Source: Lewinellaceae bacterium
Lineage (GTDB): Bacteria > Bacteroidota > Bacteroidia > Chitinophagales > Saprospiraceae
Assembly: GCA_020636105.1 (NCBI GenBank)
Contig: JACJYL010000001.1
Location: forward strand, 2,046,001 to 2,110,000
Reading direction: 5' to 3'
Length of the DNA: 64,000 nucleotides
Of the stretch, positions 36,589-45,790 are shown piece after piece (position 1 is the first letter of the stretch; the number at the start of each line of letters is the position of its first letter). The notes under the pieces are model-generated. The model saw only the letters and a list, made by a program, of their open reading frames with translations, ran no database searches and was not told the DNA's origin. Made by a program: the position numbers and the translations under genes.

Positions 36589-38265
36589 ATGGACAGAAGA
36601 TCTACGCTTGCTGCCATTTTCAGCGGTAATAAACACCAAACCGACGACCGACTGGCCAAGGCTCCTGTTTTTACCGTCAATACCGGTCTCGAACCTTTTT
36701 CAGGCCAGTGGGATTTTGAAAAAGCAGCTCATTTATTGCGTCGTACCACTTTCGGTCCGACTTACCCCCAAATGAATCAGGCCGTGACGGCCGGACTGGA
36801 GGCTACGGTTGATCAATTATTTGAAAACACACCTTTACCGCCTCCCCCGGTCAACTATTATTTTGAAGAAGATCCTAACGTTCCCGTGGGGGCTACCTGG
36901 ATCGATCAACCCTACTCACAGGACGTCAATCTTTTTTTCTACCGCTACCAAAGCCTTAATGGCTGGACCATGGGACTGATGCTCAACGAAGGGGTGTCTA
37001 TCAGGGAAAAACTCACTTTGTTCTGGCACAACCACTTTTCCGTAGCCAATGTCAATGATCCGAAATTCACCTACCGGTACATCAATTTACTCCGTTCGTT
37101 TGCCTGGGGCAATTTCCGCAACCTGATCAAAGAAATCACCATTGACCCAGCCATGTTGAGGTTTCTCAACGGGAATCAAAACACCAAAAATGCACCCAAT
37201 GAGAATTATGCACGGGAAGTGCTGGAGTTGTTTACTGTCGGCAAAGGGCCTCTGATCGGACCCGGAGATTATTCCAATTACACGGAAGAAGATGTTCAGG
37301 CCCTGGCAAAGGTCCTCACCGGCTGGAGAGACAGAGGATATCGCACCAATAATCCCGACGTCCCGATGAGTTCGGAATTTGTGCCCTCAAGACATGACAC
37401 GACCACTAAAACTTTATCCGCTCATTTTAATAATGCTGAAATTCCCGACATGGGGCCCGATGAATATCGTTATCTTATCGACATCATATTCCAGCAGGAT
37501 GAAGTAGCGCGGTTTATCTGTCGAAAATTATACCGCTGGTTCGTTTATTATGTCATCGACGACAATGCCGAGGTCAATGTCATCGAACCTATGGCTCTGT
37601 TGCTGATTGAGAATGATTATGAAATAGAACCGGTATTGAGAGCTTTGCTGGGGAGTGCTCATTTTTATGACATCCTCAGCATTGGCCCTGTGATCAAAAA
37701 TCCTATTGATTTCATCCTTTCCACGTTAAAAACGCCTGAAACGGCGATTCCTCCTGTTAATTCTCTTTTCAACAATTACAATGTGTGGCGCAGACTGCTC
37801 CCGCTTTCCGAGGGGATGGAAATGGGCTATTACGACCCGCCAAGTGTGGCAGGATGGAAGGCCTATTACCAGGAGCCCGGGTATTTCAGGATTTGGATCA
37901 ATGCCACCACCCTCCAGGCCCGGATGGCCTTTACCGATCAGATGACGAGCAACGGTTTTACCTATGGCGGGCAAAAAATCAAGATCGATTCCCTCCATCT
38001 GATGACCCTGCTCAATGACCCTTATAATCCGGACAGCGTGATTGATGAATTTGTGAAAATGTTTTTCCCACAGCCAATAACCCCGGGGCAACATGCCGTT
38101 CTTAAGGAAACGCTGCTGGCCGGGCAACCCGACTACGAATGGACCGTCGAATACAGCGACTATGAGGCCAATCCCGAGAATACAGCACTCGGAGCATCCA
38201 TCGCTTCGCGCCTCGACAACCTGCTGAAAACCATGCTGGCCATGCCGGAATTTTATCTGAGTTAG
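36589..38265 (+). CDS. DUF1800-family protein
   Basis: 558 residues. FEKAAHLLRRTTFGPT near residue 45, REKLTLFWHNHFSV, NENYAREVLELFTVG and EEDVQALAKVLTGW are the conserved blocks of DUF1800. The family is nearly always encoded next to DUF1501, as here (gap 124 bp), and the pair is thought to act together outside the cytoplasm. No obvious N-terminal signal peptide is seen, which is odd. Biochemical role unknown. Confidence 0.9.
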   Translation: MDRRSTLAAIFSGNKHQTDDRLAKAPVFTVNTGLEPFSGQWDFEKAAHLLRRTTFGPTYPQMNQAVTAGLEATVDQLFENTPLPPPPVNYYFEEDPNVPVGATWIDQPYSQDVNLFFYRYQSLNGWTMGLMLNEGVSIREKLTLFWHNHFSVANVNDPKFTYRYINLLRSFAWGNFRNLIKEITIDPAMLRFLNGNQNTKNAPNENYAREVLELFTVGKGPLIGPGDYSNYTEEDVQALAKVLTGWRDRGYRTNNPDVPMSSEFVPSRHDTTTKTLSAHFNNAEIPDMGPDEYRYLIDIIFQQDEVARFICRKLYRWFVYYVIDDNAEVNVIEPMALLLIENDYEIEPVLRALLGSAHFYDILSIGPVIKNPIDFILSTLKTPETAIPPVNSLFNNYNVWRRLLPLSEGMEMGYYDPPSVAGWKAYYQEPGYFRIWINATTLQARMAFTDQMTSNGFTYGGQKIKIDSLHLMTLLNDPYNPDSVIDEFVKMFFPQPITPGQHAVLKETLLAGQPDYEWTVEYSDYEANPENTALGASIASRLDNLLKTMLAMPEFYLS

Positions 38266-38389
38266 GGAAAAGAAAGGAGTGGGCAGGACAACGGATCCAA
38301 TGAACGGTCACTGCCATCGGAAAACGCATTTATCATTAATCAACACAGGGCTTCAAAAACAGAAGTAACACTGTTCAAAAATATAACTT

Positions 38390-39946
38390 ATGAAAAGAAG
38401 AAAATTTCTTCAGACAGCCGGCGCAGCTATGACGGTTCCTGTTTTACTCAACGGAATGAAATTGTCGGCCATGCCTAAATCCACCCTGTTTAATTCCATG
38501 AATGAATCCGATCGGGTGTTGGTATTAATACGCCTCAATGGAGGAAATGACGGACTCAACATGGTCATCCCAAGAGATCAGTATGACGGGATTGCCGCAG
38601 TAAGAAGCAATATCATGATCCCGGAATCAAGTGTATTGGCCCTCACCGATGAGGTGGGTTTACACCCGATCATGACCGGCGTCCATAACCTTTACAACGA
38701 CGGTCGCCTGGCGGTCATGCAGGCGGTCGGCTATCCAAACCAGAATCGTTCCCATTTCAGATCCACCGACATTTGGACCTCCGGATCGCCTGCCGAAGAA
38801 ACCTGGACTACCGGATGGATGGGCCGCTATTTCCAGAGTTTGTACCCTGATTATCCGCAAGGATATCCAAACGACACCTATCCCGATCCCTTCGCCATTA
38901 CCATGGGCAGAACGGTTTCCGAGACATGCCAGGGCACGGCTTCCAATTTCAGTCTAACCCTGAATGATCCTTTCAACCTCTCACCTTTAACGGAAGGAGA
39001 GCCCGGAACTTTACCGGATACTCCTTATGGGGAAGAACTGGCCTTCCTGAGAATTGCCATCACTCAATCCAATGCTTACGGAGAAACCATTACCGGTGCT
39101 GCCGGTCTGGGTTCCAACATGGTGGACTACCCGGAAGGCAATGACCTGGCGCAGCAGCTTAAAAATGTGGCTTTGCTGATCGGCGGAGGCCTCCAGACAA
39201 AAGTGTACATTGTAAGTCTTGGCGGCTTTGATACACATGCCAATCAGGTGGACGCGGGAGACACCGCTGTAGGGGATCACGCCCAGCTGCTCCAAACCTT
39301 ATCAGATGCCATGGCCGCTTTCCAGGCAGACCTGCTGGCCCAGGGATTGGATGAACGGGTATTTTCGATGACTTTCTCAGAATTCGGAAGAAGGATAAGA
39401 TCCAACGAAAGTTTAGGAACCGATCACGGCACCGCTGCCCCGATGCTGCTCTTCGGCTCCTGTGTCAATCCGCTGATCTTCGGAGATAATCCCGAAATCA
39501 CTGCTGACATTGACAATACGGAAGGATTACCCATGCAGCATGACTTCCGTGATATTTACGGTTCCGTTTTAATGGATTGGTTTGGCGTTTCGGAAACGGA
39601 AGTGAGGGGATTGCTTTATGAAGATTTTACGTATTTGCCCGTCCTTACCGGATGTTCGGTAAATGCTACAGGCCCCGACCTGACCAAAACCATGGAGCTT
39701 CAACTCAACTGTTATCCGAATCCATGCCGGAATAACCTGAACGTTACATTTGAAGCATTAGATGAATGGGGACGCCTGAGTATCTTCGATGCCATCGGCA
39801 GCGAACGGATGACCGTATTCAGTAAAAAACTGACCACGGGGACACATACGGTAAATGTGGATATGCATAACCTTCCGTCCGGAGTTTATTTCTGCCGTTT
39901 GCAATTGGGATCCAGTCAAAAGATCAGGAGGGTCATAAAATCGTAA
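38390..39946 (+). CDS. DUF1501-family protein with Tat signal and T9SS sorting domain
   Basis: 518 residues. The N-terminus MKRRKFLQTAGAAMTVPVLL is a twin-arginine signal. The body has DUF1501 blocks: LVLIRLNGGNDGLNMVIP, AVGYPNQNRSHFRSTDIW, SLGGFDTHANQ and TFSEFGRRIRSN...GTDHGTAAPM, with sulfatase-like metal-site character. The C-terminus (about 440-518, CYPNPCRNNLNVTFEAL to RRVIKS) is a T9SS sorting domain, so the folded protein probably crosses the inner membrane by Tat and the outer membrane by T9SS. Partner of the DUF1800 gene upstream. Function unknown. Confidence 0.9.
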   Translation: MKRRKFLQTAGAAMTVPVLLNGMKLSAMPKSTLFNSMNESDRVLVLIRLNGGNDGLNMVIPRDQYDGIAAVRSNIMIPESSVLALTDEVGLHPIMTGVHNLYNDGRLAVMQAVGYPNQNRSHFRSTDIWTSGSPAEETWTTGWMGRYFQSLYPDYPQGYPNDTYPDPFAITMGRTVSETCQGTASNFSLTLNDPFNLSPLTEGEPGTLPDTPYGEELAFLRIAITQSNAYGETITGAAGLGSNMVDYPEGNDLAQQLKNVALLIGGGLQTKVYIVSLGGFDTHANQVDAGDTAVGDHAQLLQTLSDAMAAFQADLLAQGLDERVFSMTFSEFGRRIRSNESLGTDHGTAAPMLLFGSCVNPLIFGDNPEITADIDNTEGLPMQHDFRDIYGSVLMDWFGVSETEVRGLLYEDFTYLPVLTGCSVNATGPDLTKTMELQLNCYPNPCRNNLNVTFEALDEWGRLSIFDAIGSERMTVFSKKLTTGTHTVNVDMHNLPSGVYFCRLQLGSSQKIRRVIKS

Positions 39947-39985
39947 GGAGTAAAAATATAAGGTAGAATTTTACCTTACAAAATC

Positions 39986-40057
39986 ACAAATCGTTGCCGG
40001 TAGTCCAATAGGCTATTCACCATAGAATGGAATATTCAACCCCGGCCAACGATTTGT
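39986..40057. repeat. Inverted repeat between convergent genes
   Basis: ACAAATCGTTG at 39986-39996 and CAACGATTTGT at 40047-40057 are perfectly complementary and extend by CCGG with one bulged C. They lie between the DUF1501 stop and the mdh stop. A small hairpin TAAGGTA/TTACCTTA precedes them. Possibly a bidirectional transcription end without a T-run. Confidence 0.6.
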
Positions 40058-40084
40058 AGATTTTCAGGTTTTCACGAGTAACCG

Positions 40085-41017
40085 TTAGAGGCTCATGTTA
40101 TCAAAAACATCTTTTACCGAGCGAACCGCAGCAGCTGATTCCTCGAGCAGTTTCATTTCATCCCCATTCAGGTTCAGTTCGATGATCTCTTCGATACCGT
40201 TGATGCCCAGTTTTACGGGTACTCCAAGGTAAAGATCATCAATACCATACTGGCCGGTAAGTCTTACACAGCAAGGGAATATACGGTTTTCATTGCGCAG
40301 GATAGATTCCACCATTTGTGCGGCTGCCGCTCCCGGGGCATACCAGGCAGAAGTCCCCATCAATTTCACCAATTCTCCTCCTCCGGCTTTGGTTCTTTCC
40401 ACAATAGCATCAAGACTTTCTGCATCGATCATATCCGTAACCGGCATACCAGCTACAGTGGTGTAACGAGGCAGGGGAACCATAGTATCTCCATGACCTC
40501 CCATTAAAACCGCCTGAATATCTTTTGGAGAAACGTTGAGTGCCTCAGCCAGGAAAGCACGGTAGCGGCCTGTATCAAGAATACCTGCCATACCAAAAAC
40601 GCGTGAAGAATCAAGACCTGAAGCTTTATAAGCCGCATAAGTCATAACATCCAACGGGTTGGACACCACGATGATAATCGGGTTTTTGGAATGCGCCATG
40701 ATGGAGTTGGTCACGGAGGTAACGATCTTGGCATTGGTAGAGATCAAATCGTCGCGACTCATTCCCGGTTTACGGGGGATTCCCGCCGTGATGACCACTA
40801 CGTCAGAATTGGCCGTATCTTTATAATCATCCGTACCTTTAATACGGGTGCTGTAATAATCAATAGGTGCCTGCTGCCAGGTGTCCAAAGCCTTTCCACG
40901 GGCCAGGTCTCCCATAATATCCAACAACACCACTTCATTGACAAGGTCTTTGTGGGCAAGTACGTTGGCAACGGTGGCTCCAACATTACCGGCTCCTATT
41001 ACGGTTACTTTACTCAT
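40085..41017 (-). CDS. mdh: Malate dehydrogenase
   Basis: 310 residues, typical of the LDH-like bacterial malate dehydrogenases. The NAD-binding loop VTVIGAGNVGATVA, the Asp that prefers NAD (VVLLDIMGD), the substrate-binding arginines in ITAGIPRKPGMSRDDL, VSNPLDVMTYAAYK and the catalytic His in MGGHGDTMVP are all present; the Arg at the specificity loop (PRKPGMSR) fits malate rather than lactate. Oxidises malate to oxaloacetate in the TCA cycle, in the cytoplasm. Single gene; TACATTTGT at 41098-41106 on the minus strand resembles a -7 element. Confidence 0.95.
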   Translation of the reverse strand: MSKVTVIGAGNVGATVANVLAHKDLVNEVVLLDIMGDLARGKALDTWQQAPIDYYSTRIKGTDDYKDTANSDVVVITAGIPRKPGMSRDDLISTNAKIVTSVTNSIMAHSKNPIIIVVSNPLDVMTYAAYKASGLDSSRVFGMAGILDTGRYRAFLAEALNVSPKDIQAVLMGGHGDTMVPLPRYTTVAGMPVTDMIDAESLDAIVERTKAGGGELVKLMGTSAWYAPGAAAAQMVESILRNENRIFPCCVRLTGQYGIDDLYLGVPVKLGINGIEEIIELNLNGDEMKLLEESAAAVRSVKDVFDNMSL

Positions 41018-41229
41018 AATAATGATTTATTTATTTGTATAATGAATTGTTAATGAACTTGCTTCTGAAAAACAAAAAATAAGGTTTGGTTGTTGCCACA
41101 AATGTAGTAAATTTAAGTACTTTGTTAAACTCATGACCAAAGATTTAAACATTTTACCCCAATCTTTTGACCTAATTAATTAATTTTGCGTCCGCGACAA
41201 AAATAATGTCATTTTAAAAGATAATAATT

Positions 41230-42759
41230 ATGTTCAAAAAAGTATTCAACCTCCTGATCCTTGGATTGATTTCCGTTAGCTCCGGTTACGGACAAGCAGT
41301 TACAGAACCTTGCGGTACCACTTTCGATATGCAGATGCAAATTTTGGAAAGAACCCGGGCCAACAAGGAGACCCTACGCAACCATCCTATAGGATTGAGA
41401 TCTACGCAATGGATTCCCATCCGTTTTCACCTGGTAGCCAAATCAGATGGTTTCGGTGCCGTTTCAGAACAAAAAGTATATGACCAGTTGTGCGAATTGA
41501 ACGAGACTTACTCCGTTATGGATATTCAATTCTACCTGAAGCCGTTCAACTACATTAACAATACCACGATGTACAACGATCATGAAGGAACTTCCTTTCT
41601 GATGAGCAGCAACAAAGACAATGCCGCCATCAACGTTTTTGTGGTGAAGGACGCCGGGGGCATTCCAAATGTTTCCTCTACGCTTGGATACTATTCTCCA
41701 AATTCGGACTGGCTCGTTATGAGAATTGACGAACTCGGCCTTTTCAAAAAGACTTTATCCCACGAGTTGGGGCATTTTTTCAGTCTTGCCCACCCGTTTT
41801 TAGGCTGGGAAACGCCTGACCAATACGATCCTGAAGTGCATGGCAATCCGGTCGGCCAGTATTCTCCTGCGGGTACCCCTAATGAGCGCCAGGACGGCAG
41901 CAATTGCGAAACAGCAGCAGACCTGGTCTGTGATACGCCTCCTGATTACAACTTTGGTTTTGGCTGGAATAGCTGTAACTACACCGGCGGCACCATGGAT
42001 CCGACAGGAACTGTAGTCGATCCAATGGAAGTTAACATTATGAGTTACTTCCTCGCCTGCGACCCCAATGATTATACCTTCACCCCTATGCAATCGGAAT
42101 TAATCATTACCGACCTCAACACCCAGGCGCGTAATTATGTGCGCCCCAATTATATTCCAACCCATAATGATATTTCCGGGGTTCCTGATTTGATTTCCCC
42201 TATTAATGACGAATTGACGCCGGGTTATAATACCGTTCATTTGGAATGGACTCCGGTGGAAGGAGCCAATCAGTATTTTCTGGAGATTTCAAGATTAAGC
42301 TCTTTCTCCACGGATTTCTGGCGTTATAAAACAACTGTTTACGGTACTTCCAAAACCGTAAATGTGACCATGGAACCGAATAAATCTTACTATTGGAGAG
42401 TGCGCGCAGTGAACGAAACCAGATCCTGTGCCACCTACTCAATAAATGGTAAGTTCAAAACAGGAACGACCGTCGCCATCAATGAGTTGACGAAAGTTGA
42501 CGAGTTTGTAGTTTTGCCCAACCCTGTTTCCAATAATGAAAATCTGAGGGTCCGGCTGAATGCAGAAAGTGCCTTTGAAGGACAGATGAGCCTGATCGAC
42601 CTTACAGGAAGAGTGATCAGACAATTGCCGGCACAAATATTTGAAGCAGGGAATAACATTTACGAGTTTGCCCTGGACGGAGAAGCTCCCGGTATTTACT
42701 TTATCAATGTCAATTCCTCTGAAGGAAAGATCACCCGCAAGGTAGCGATTACCGAATAA
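41230..42759 (+). CDS. Secreted M43-like zinc metalloprotease with T9SS sorting domain
   Basis: 509 residues. Signal peptide to about residue 23, then a pappalysin-type (M43) domain: zinc motif HELGHFFSLAH with His178, Glu179, His182 and His188, and the Met-turn NIMSYFLAC. A fibronectin-III-like module (about 318-410, TVHLEWTPVEGANQYFLEI) and a T9SS sorting domain (about 428-509, VLPNPVSNNENLRV to ITRKVAITE) follow. It should be a surface or secreted protease. TAATTTTG at 41181-41188 fits a -7 element. A paralogue follows downstream after the MITE-like element. Confidence 0.88.
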   Translation: MFKKVFNLLILGLISVSSGYGQAVTEPCGTTFDMQMQILERTRANKETLRNHPIGLRSTQWIPIRFHLVAKSDGFGAVSEQKVYDQLCELNETYSVMDIQFYLKPFNYINNTTMYNDHEGTSFLMSSNKDNAAINVFVVKDAGGIPNVSSTLGYYSPNSDWLVMRIDELGLFKKTLSHELGHFFSLAHPFLGWETPDQYDPEVHGNPVGQYSPAGTPNERQDGSNCETAADLVCDTPPDYNFGFGWNSCNYTGGTMDPTGTVVDPMEVNIMSYFLACDPNDYTFTPMQSELIITDLNTQARNYVRPNYIPTHNDISGVPDLISPINDELTPGYNTVHLEWTPVEGANQYFLEISRLSSFSTDFWRYKTTVYGTSKTVNVTMEPNKSYYWRVRAVNETRSCATYSINGKFKTGTTVAINELTKVDEFVVLPNPVSNNENLRVRLNAESAFEGQMSLIDLTGRVIRQLPAQIFEAGNNIYEFALDGEAPGIYFINVNSSEGKITRKVAITE

Positions 42760-42811
42760 AACAAATACACGGCCCGCGATGGCATCAAAATTTTGTAACA
42801 TATTCAAAGCT

Positions 42812-43119
42812 AAATAAACAAACATGAGTCATCCCGAATTTTCAAAAACTGTCTGAAATAGAAATTTTTTGATTATTTGAAGTATTTTTTAAATGTAAAA
42901 TGTAAAACAAGGAATTTAAAATGTAAAAGTGAGTGGGCAAAAGGTTTGGGTTTTGGAAAAAAGTCATTTTTTGTCGCAAAACACCTAACACACGACCCAA
43001 ACACTTCTAAATTTTGCGGTTACTTGTTTTAAATTTTGCGGTTTATTTCTTTTGTAAAAGAAAAATCCCGAATTTAATCTGATTAGATGAAATTCGGGAT
43101 GACTCATGTTTGTTAAATA
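42812..43119. mobile_element. MITE-like element with 25-bp terminal inverted repeats
   Basis: Perfect 25-bp inverted repeats lie at 42817-42841 and 43090-43114 (left arm reads AACAAACATGAGTCATCCCG and continues GAATTT-ward). They are flanked by the direct repeat AAATA (42812-42816 and 43115-43119), as expected for a target duplication. The roughly 300-bp interior has no coding frame. It holds two copies of TAAATTTTGCGGTT and, near the right end, an extra copy of ATCCCGAATTT that can form a local hairpin with the right arm. A relation to any known transposase is not established. Confidence 0.6.
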
Positions 43120-43127
43120 AACCTAGT

Positions 43128-44615
43128 ATGAAGGCATTTCTTTTCGTAAAGTATTCAACTTTTTTGTTTTTGCTGTTCCTCCTGTCGTCCTCGATGATGG
43201 CTCAAAATGTTGATCAATGGTGTGCCACCAAAGATGGAAAAGTGGAATGGCTTAAAAAATACCAGGCTAACCCCACAGCATACGAAAAAACAGGAGAGGT
43301 GCTTTTCGTACCTTTAACCATCCATGTGGTAGGAACAAACGACGGTACCGGTTTTTTTGGCCTGGAACGCATCCTGAAGGCTTTTTGTACGCTGAACCAG
43401 GATTTTGCCCCGTCAAACATTCGTTTTTTTATCGAAGGGGATATCCGGTACATTTACAATTCAGCCTACGCCACCCATAATTTTAACACAGGCTGGCAAA
43501 TGATGCAGCAAAATAATGTTTCCAATACCATCAACTGTTATATCGTAGAAGATCCTGCCGGCGCTTGCGGTTATGCTTATTATGCTGCCGGAATCGCGTT
43601 AAAAAAGACTTGCATAGGGCCTGGAGATCACACCTGGGCACACGAAGTGGGGCATTACCTGTCCCTGCCGCATACCTTTTACGGATGGGAAGGAGAAGTA
43701 CCTGAATCAGGAGTTCCTGCCCCTAACTTCATCGGTGGAGAACAGGTGGAAAAAGTCAATGGCAGCAATTGTACTAACGCAGCAGATGGTTTTTGTGACA
43801 CTCCGCCTGATTATCTGAGCGATCGCTGGAACTGCAACGTCGATGGCCTAAGCGGCCTGCTTCAGACAGATCCCAACGGGCAAACCTTCCGCTCTGACGG
43901 CTCTTTATTCATGTCTTATGCGGATGATGCCTGCAGCAACCGTTTTTCCGACGAACAAATCCAGGCCATGCGAACCAACCTCGAGGACGACCGGCCTAAT
44001 CTGCTTTACAACCAGAACGAGGTGCCGAATATGCCCGATGTGGCGGTGGAACTCACCAGCCCGGCCTTCGCGGAAGTTACCGGCAGCCCGGGAGCGGGCA
44101 TAACACTGTCCTGGGAGCCCATCCCCAATGCTACCCACTACATCGTACAGGTCAACCCGTTCCCTGCATTTAGTTATGTGCTCTTTGAATTCAACACGGA
44201 TCAGCCTACGGTAACGGTAGAAGGACTTGATGAAGATCAGAACTATTACTGGAGGGTTAAACCTTACAGCGCTTATTCTTCCTGTATTCCTTTTTCAGCA
44301 ACAGGTAAGTTCAGAACCGGATTTATGACTACCGGGGCTAATGATCCATCGGAAGAAAACCTCAACTTTCATGTATATCCCAACCCCCTGACCCACGAAA
44401 GCCATTTGAACCTGGAATTCAACCTCGTAGAAAGCGAAGCCCTGACATTGGAAGTATTTAACGGTACAGGAATCAAAATTGCGGCGGAAATCATTGAGGG
44501 AACCCTTGGGGAAAATCAAATTGAATGGCCGACAGCAGGGTTGCCTGCCGGCATTTATTACATTTCCCTAACCGGCCAAAGCGGAAGGTTCATTGAAAAA
44601 GTGGTGGTTCAATAA
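43128..44615 (+). CDS. Secreted M43-like zinc metalloprotease with T9SS sorting domain (paralogue)
   Basis: 495 residues from the ATG at 43128, which starts a signal peptide (MKAFLFVKYSTFLFLLFLL); the frame also opens at a TTG at 43110 inside the MITE-like repeat, which is unlikely to be used. Zinc motif HEVGHYLSLPH with His172, Glu173, His176 and His182; the Met-turn is FMSYADDAC. Then a fibronectin-III-like module (ITLSWEPIPNATHYIVQV) and a T9SS sorting domain (VYPNPLTHESHLNLEF to IEKVVVQ). Same plan as the gene upstream, so a tandem duplication with divergence. Its promoter may lie within the inserted element. Confidence 0.88.
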   Translation: MKAFLFVKYSTFLFLLFLLSSSMMAQNVDQWCATKDGKVEWLKKYQANPTAYEKTGEVLFVPLTIHVVGTNDGTGFFGLERILKAFCTLNQDFAPSNIRFFIEGDIRYIYNSAYATHNFNTGWQMMQQNNVSNTINCYIVEDPAGACGYAYYAAGIALKKTCIGPGDHTWAHEVGHYLSLPHTFYGWEGEVPESGVPAPNFIGGEQVEKVNGSNCTNAADGFCDTPPDYLSDRWNCNVDGLSGLLQTDPNGQTFRSDGSLFMSYADDACSNRFSDEQIQAMRTNLEDDRPNLLYNQNEVPNMPDVAVELTSPAFAEVTGSPGAGITLSWEPIPNATHYIVQVNPFPAFSYVLFEFNTDQPTVTVEGLDEDQNYYWRVKPYSAYSSCIPFSATGKFRTGFMTTGANDPSEENLNFHVYPNPLTHESHLNLEFNLVESEALTLEVFNGTGIKIAAEIIEGTLGENQIEWPTAGLPAGIYYISLTGQSGRFIEKVVVQ

Positions 44616-44619
44616 TCGG

Positions 44620-45606
44620 TCACCAGTGAAAGACATGAAACTTCACTTTTCCCAAACCATTGATTTCCAAAGTGGGAGAAGGAATTTTTATAAAATTGAA
44701 AGAATAGAATATCGTTCTTAAAAAGCGGCTGCGCGTTTTTATTTTCGTGAGGTCGACATCCAAAGATAAATAACCCTGCCTGTAGCGGGGAAACTGATCA
44801 GGGGGCAGCACAAAAGTTGCCCCTTCTTCATTGGTCCACCTATTTTCGTATCCCCCGTATAAATTTTCAGCGCTGTACCCGATGGAAAGATTCAGCCATT
44901 CCGGAAAAAAACGATGGTCTTGCCTTAAAAAGAGGTTTGGGCTGAAAGAAAGCCATAAAGTCAGAGAGTTATAATCTTTTAAAAACAATTCTCCGTAATT
45001 GGTTCCGAAAAGCTCCCTGGCCCGGATCGCAGGAGTGGTCACCGACTGGCCATCCAAAGAATAAACGGGAACATCGGGGTAATTCAGCGCCGGTGAAGAT
45101 ATTTTGAGCATAAAACGTTGCTCATTCCAAAAATACTGTTGGGTCGCAAAAAGGGTTGCCCCCAATGCATTAAACCCCATATCCGACCAGGAAAAGCCCC
45201 ATTTAGCGGAATACCCGTCCATTATTTCGAGACTGGACTGTAACAACATACCTACACCTACGCCCGTCCAAATGGAAGCTTTTTGAGCCACACCGGTCCA
45301 TCGTGCCCCGGCATAACAAAGTCTTGCTTCTGTATAGGTGGTGATCAAATGGCCGGTTTTATCCATATTTTTCCATTCCCGTGAATCGTCAAAGGTATGG
45401 AAACGGGACAGGTCGTACTTTTTGTACCAAACATTATACAGCGCAAAGGTCGTACCGGTATAAGCCGCGGAAGTACCGCCCAGGGTAAACCAGAATCGGT
45501 TTTTGTTTAAAGTATCAGAAGGTTGGAGAAAAGAGGTATGGTTTACTTGTGCTCCCGAGAGGCAAGGAGTCAACAGCAAGAATAGAAATAATAATTTTCG
45601 GGACAT
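44620..45606 (-). CDS. DUF2279-family outer-membrane protein
   Basis: 328 residues. Signal peptide MSRKLLFLFLLLTPCLSGAQ. WKNMDKTGHLITTYTEARL, a hydrophobic segment and YSAKWGFSWSDMGFNALGA are typical of DUF2279, a Bacteroidota/Proteobacteria (YfiM-like) family predicted to sit in the outer membrane. The remaining sequence is barrel-like. Starts right at the border of the heptamer array, downstream of the SPFH gene on the same strand. Confidence 0.85.
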   Translation of the reverse strand: MSRKLLFLFLLLTPCLSGAQVNHTSFLQPSDTLNKNRFWFTLGGTSAAYTGTTFALYNVWYKKYDLSRFHTFDDSREWKNMDKTGHLITTYTEARLCYAGARWTGVAQKASIWTGVGVGMLLQSSLEIMDGYSAKWGFSWSDMGFNALGATLFATQQYFWNEQRFMLKISSPALNYPDVPVYSLDGQSVTTPAIRARELFGTNYGELFLKDYNSLTLWLSFSPNLFLRQDHRFFPEWLNLSIGYSAENLYGGYENRWTNEEGATFVLPPDQFPRYRQGYLSLDVDLTKIKTRSRFLRTIFYSFNFIKIPSPTLEINGLGKVKFHVFHW

Positions 45607-45790
45607 GGATGCTGGGTGCTGGGTGCTGGGTGCTGGGTGCTGGATGCTGGATGCTGGTTGCTGGTTGCTGGTTGCTGGTTGCTGGTTGCTGGTTGCTGGT
45701 TGCTGGTTGCTGGTTTGTAATTCCTACAACAAGTAACAAGTAACAAGTAACAAGTAACGAGAAACAAGCAACCAGCAACGAGCAACAAGT
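45607..45790. repeat. Heptamer array in two inverted halves
   Basis: The whole gap between the SPFH stop and the DUF2279 start is repeat. The left half (45609-45716) consists of 7-bp units GCTGGGT, GCTGGAT and GCTGGTT; the right half (45730-45786) consists of CAAGTAA, CAAGCAA, CCAGCAA and CGAGCAA. The halves are largely complementary, so a transcript could fold into a long imperfect hairpin. Confidence 0.9.

Noticed and set aside
45607..45790. Possible CRISPR array
   Set aside because: The units are 7 bp and contiguous without unique spacers, and no cas gene is nearby.
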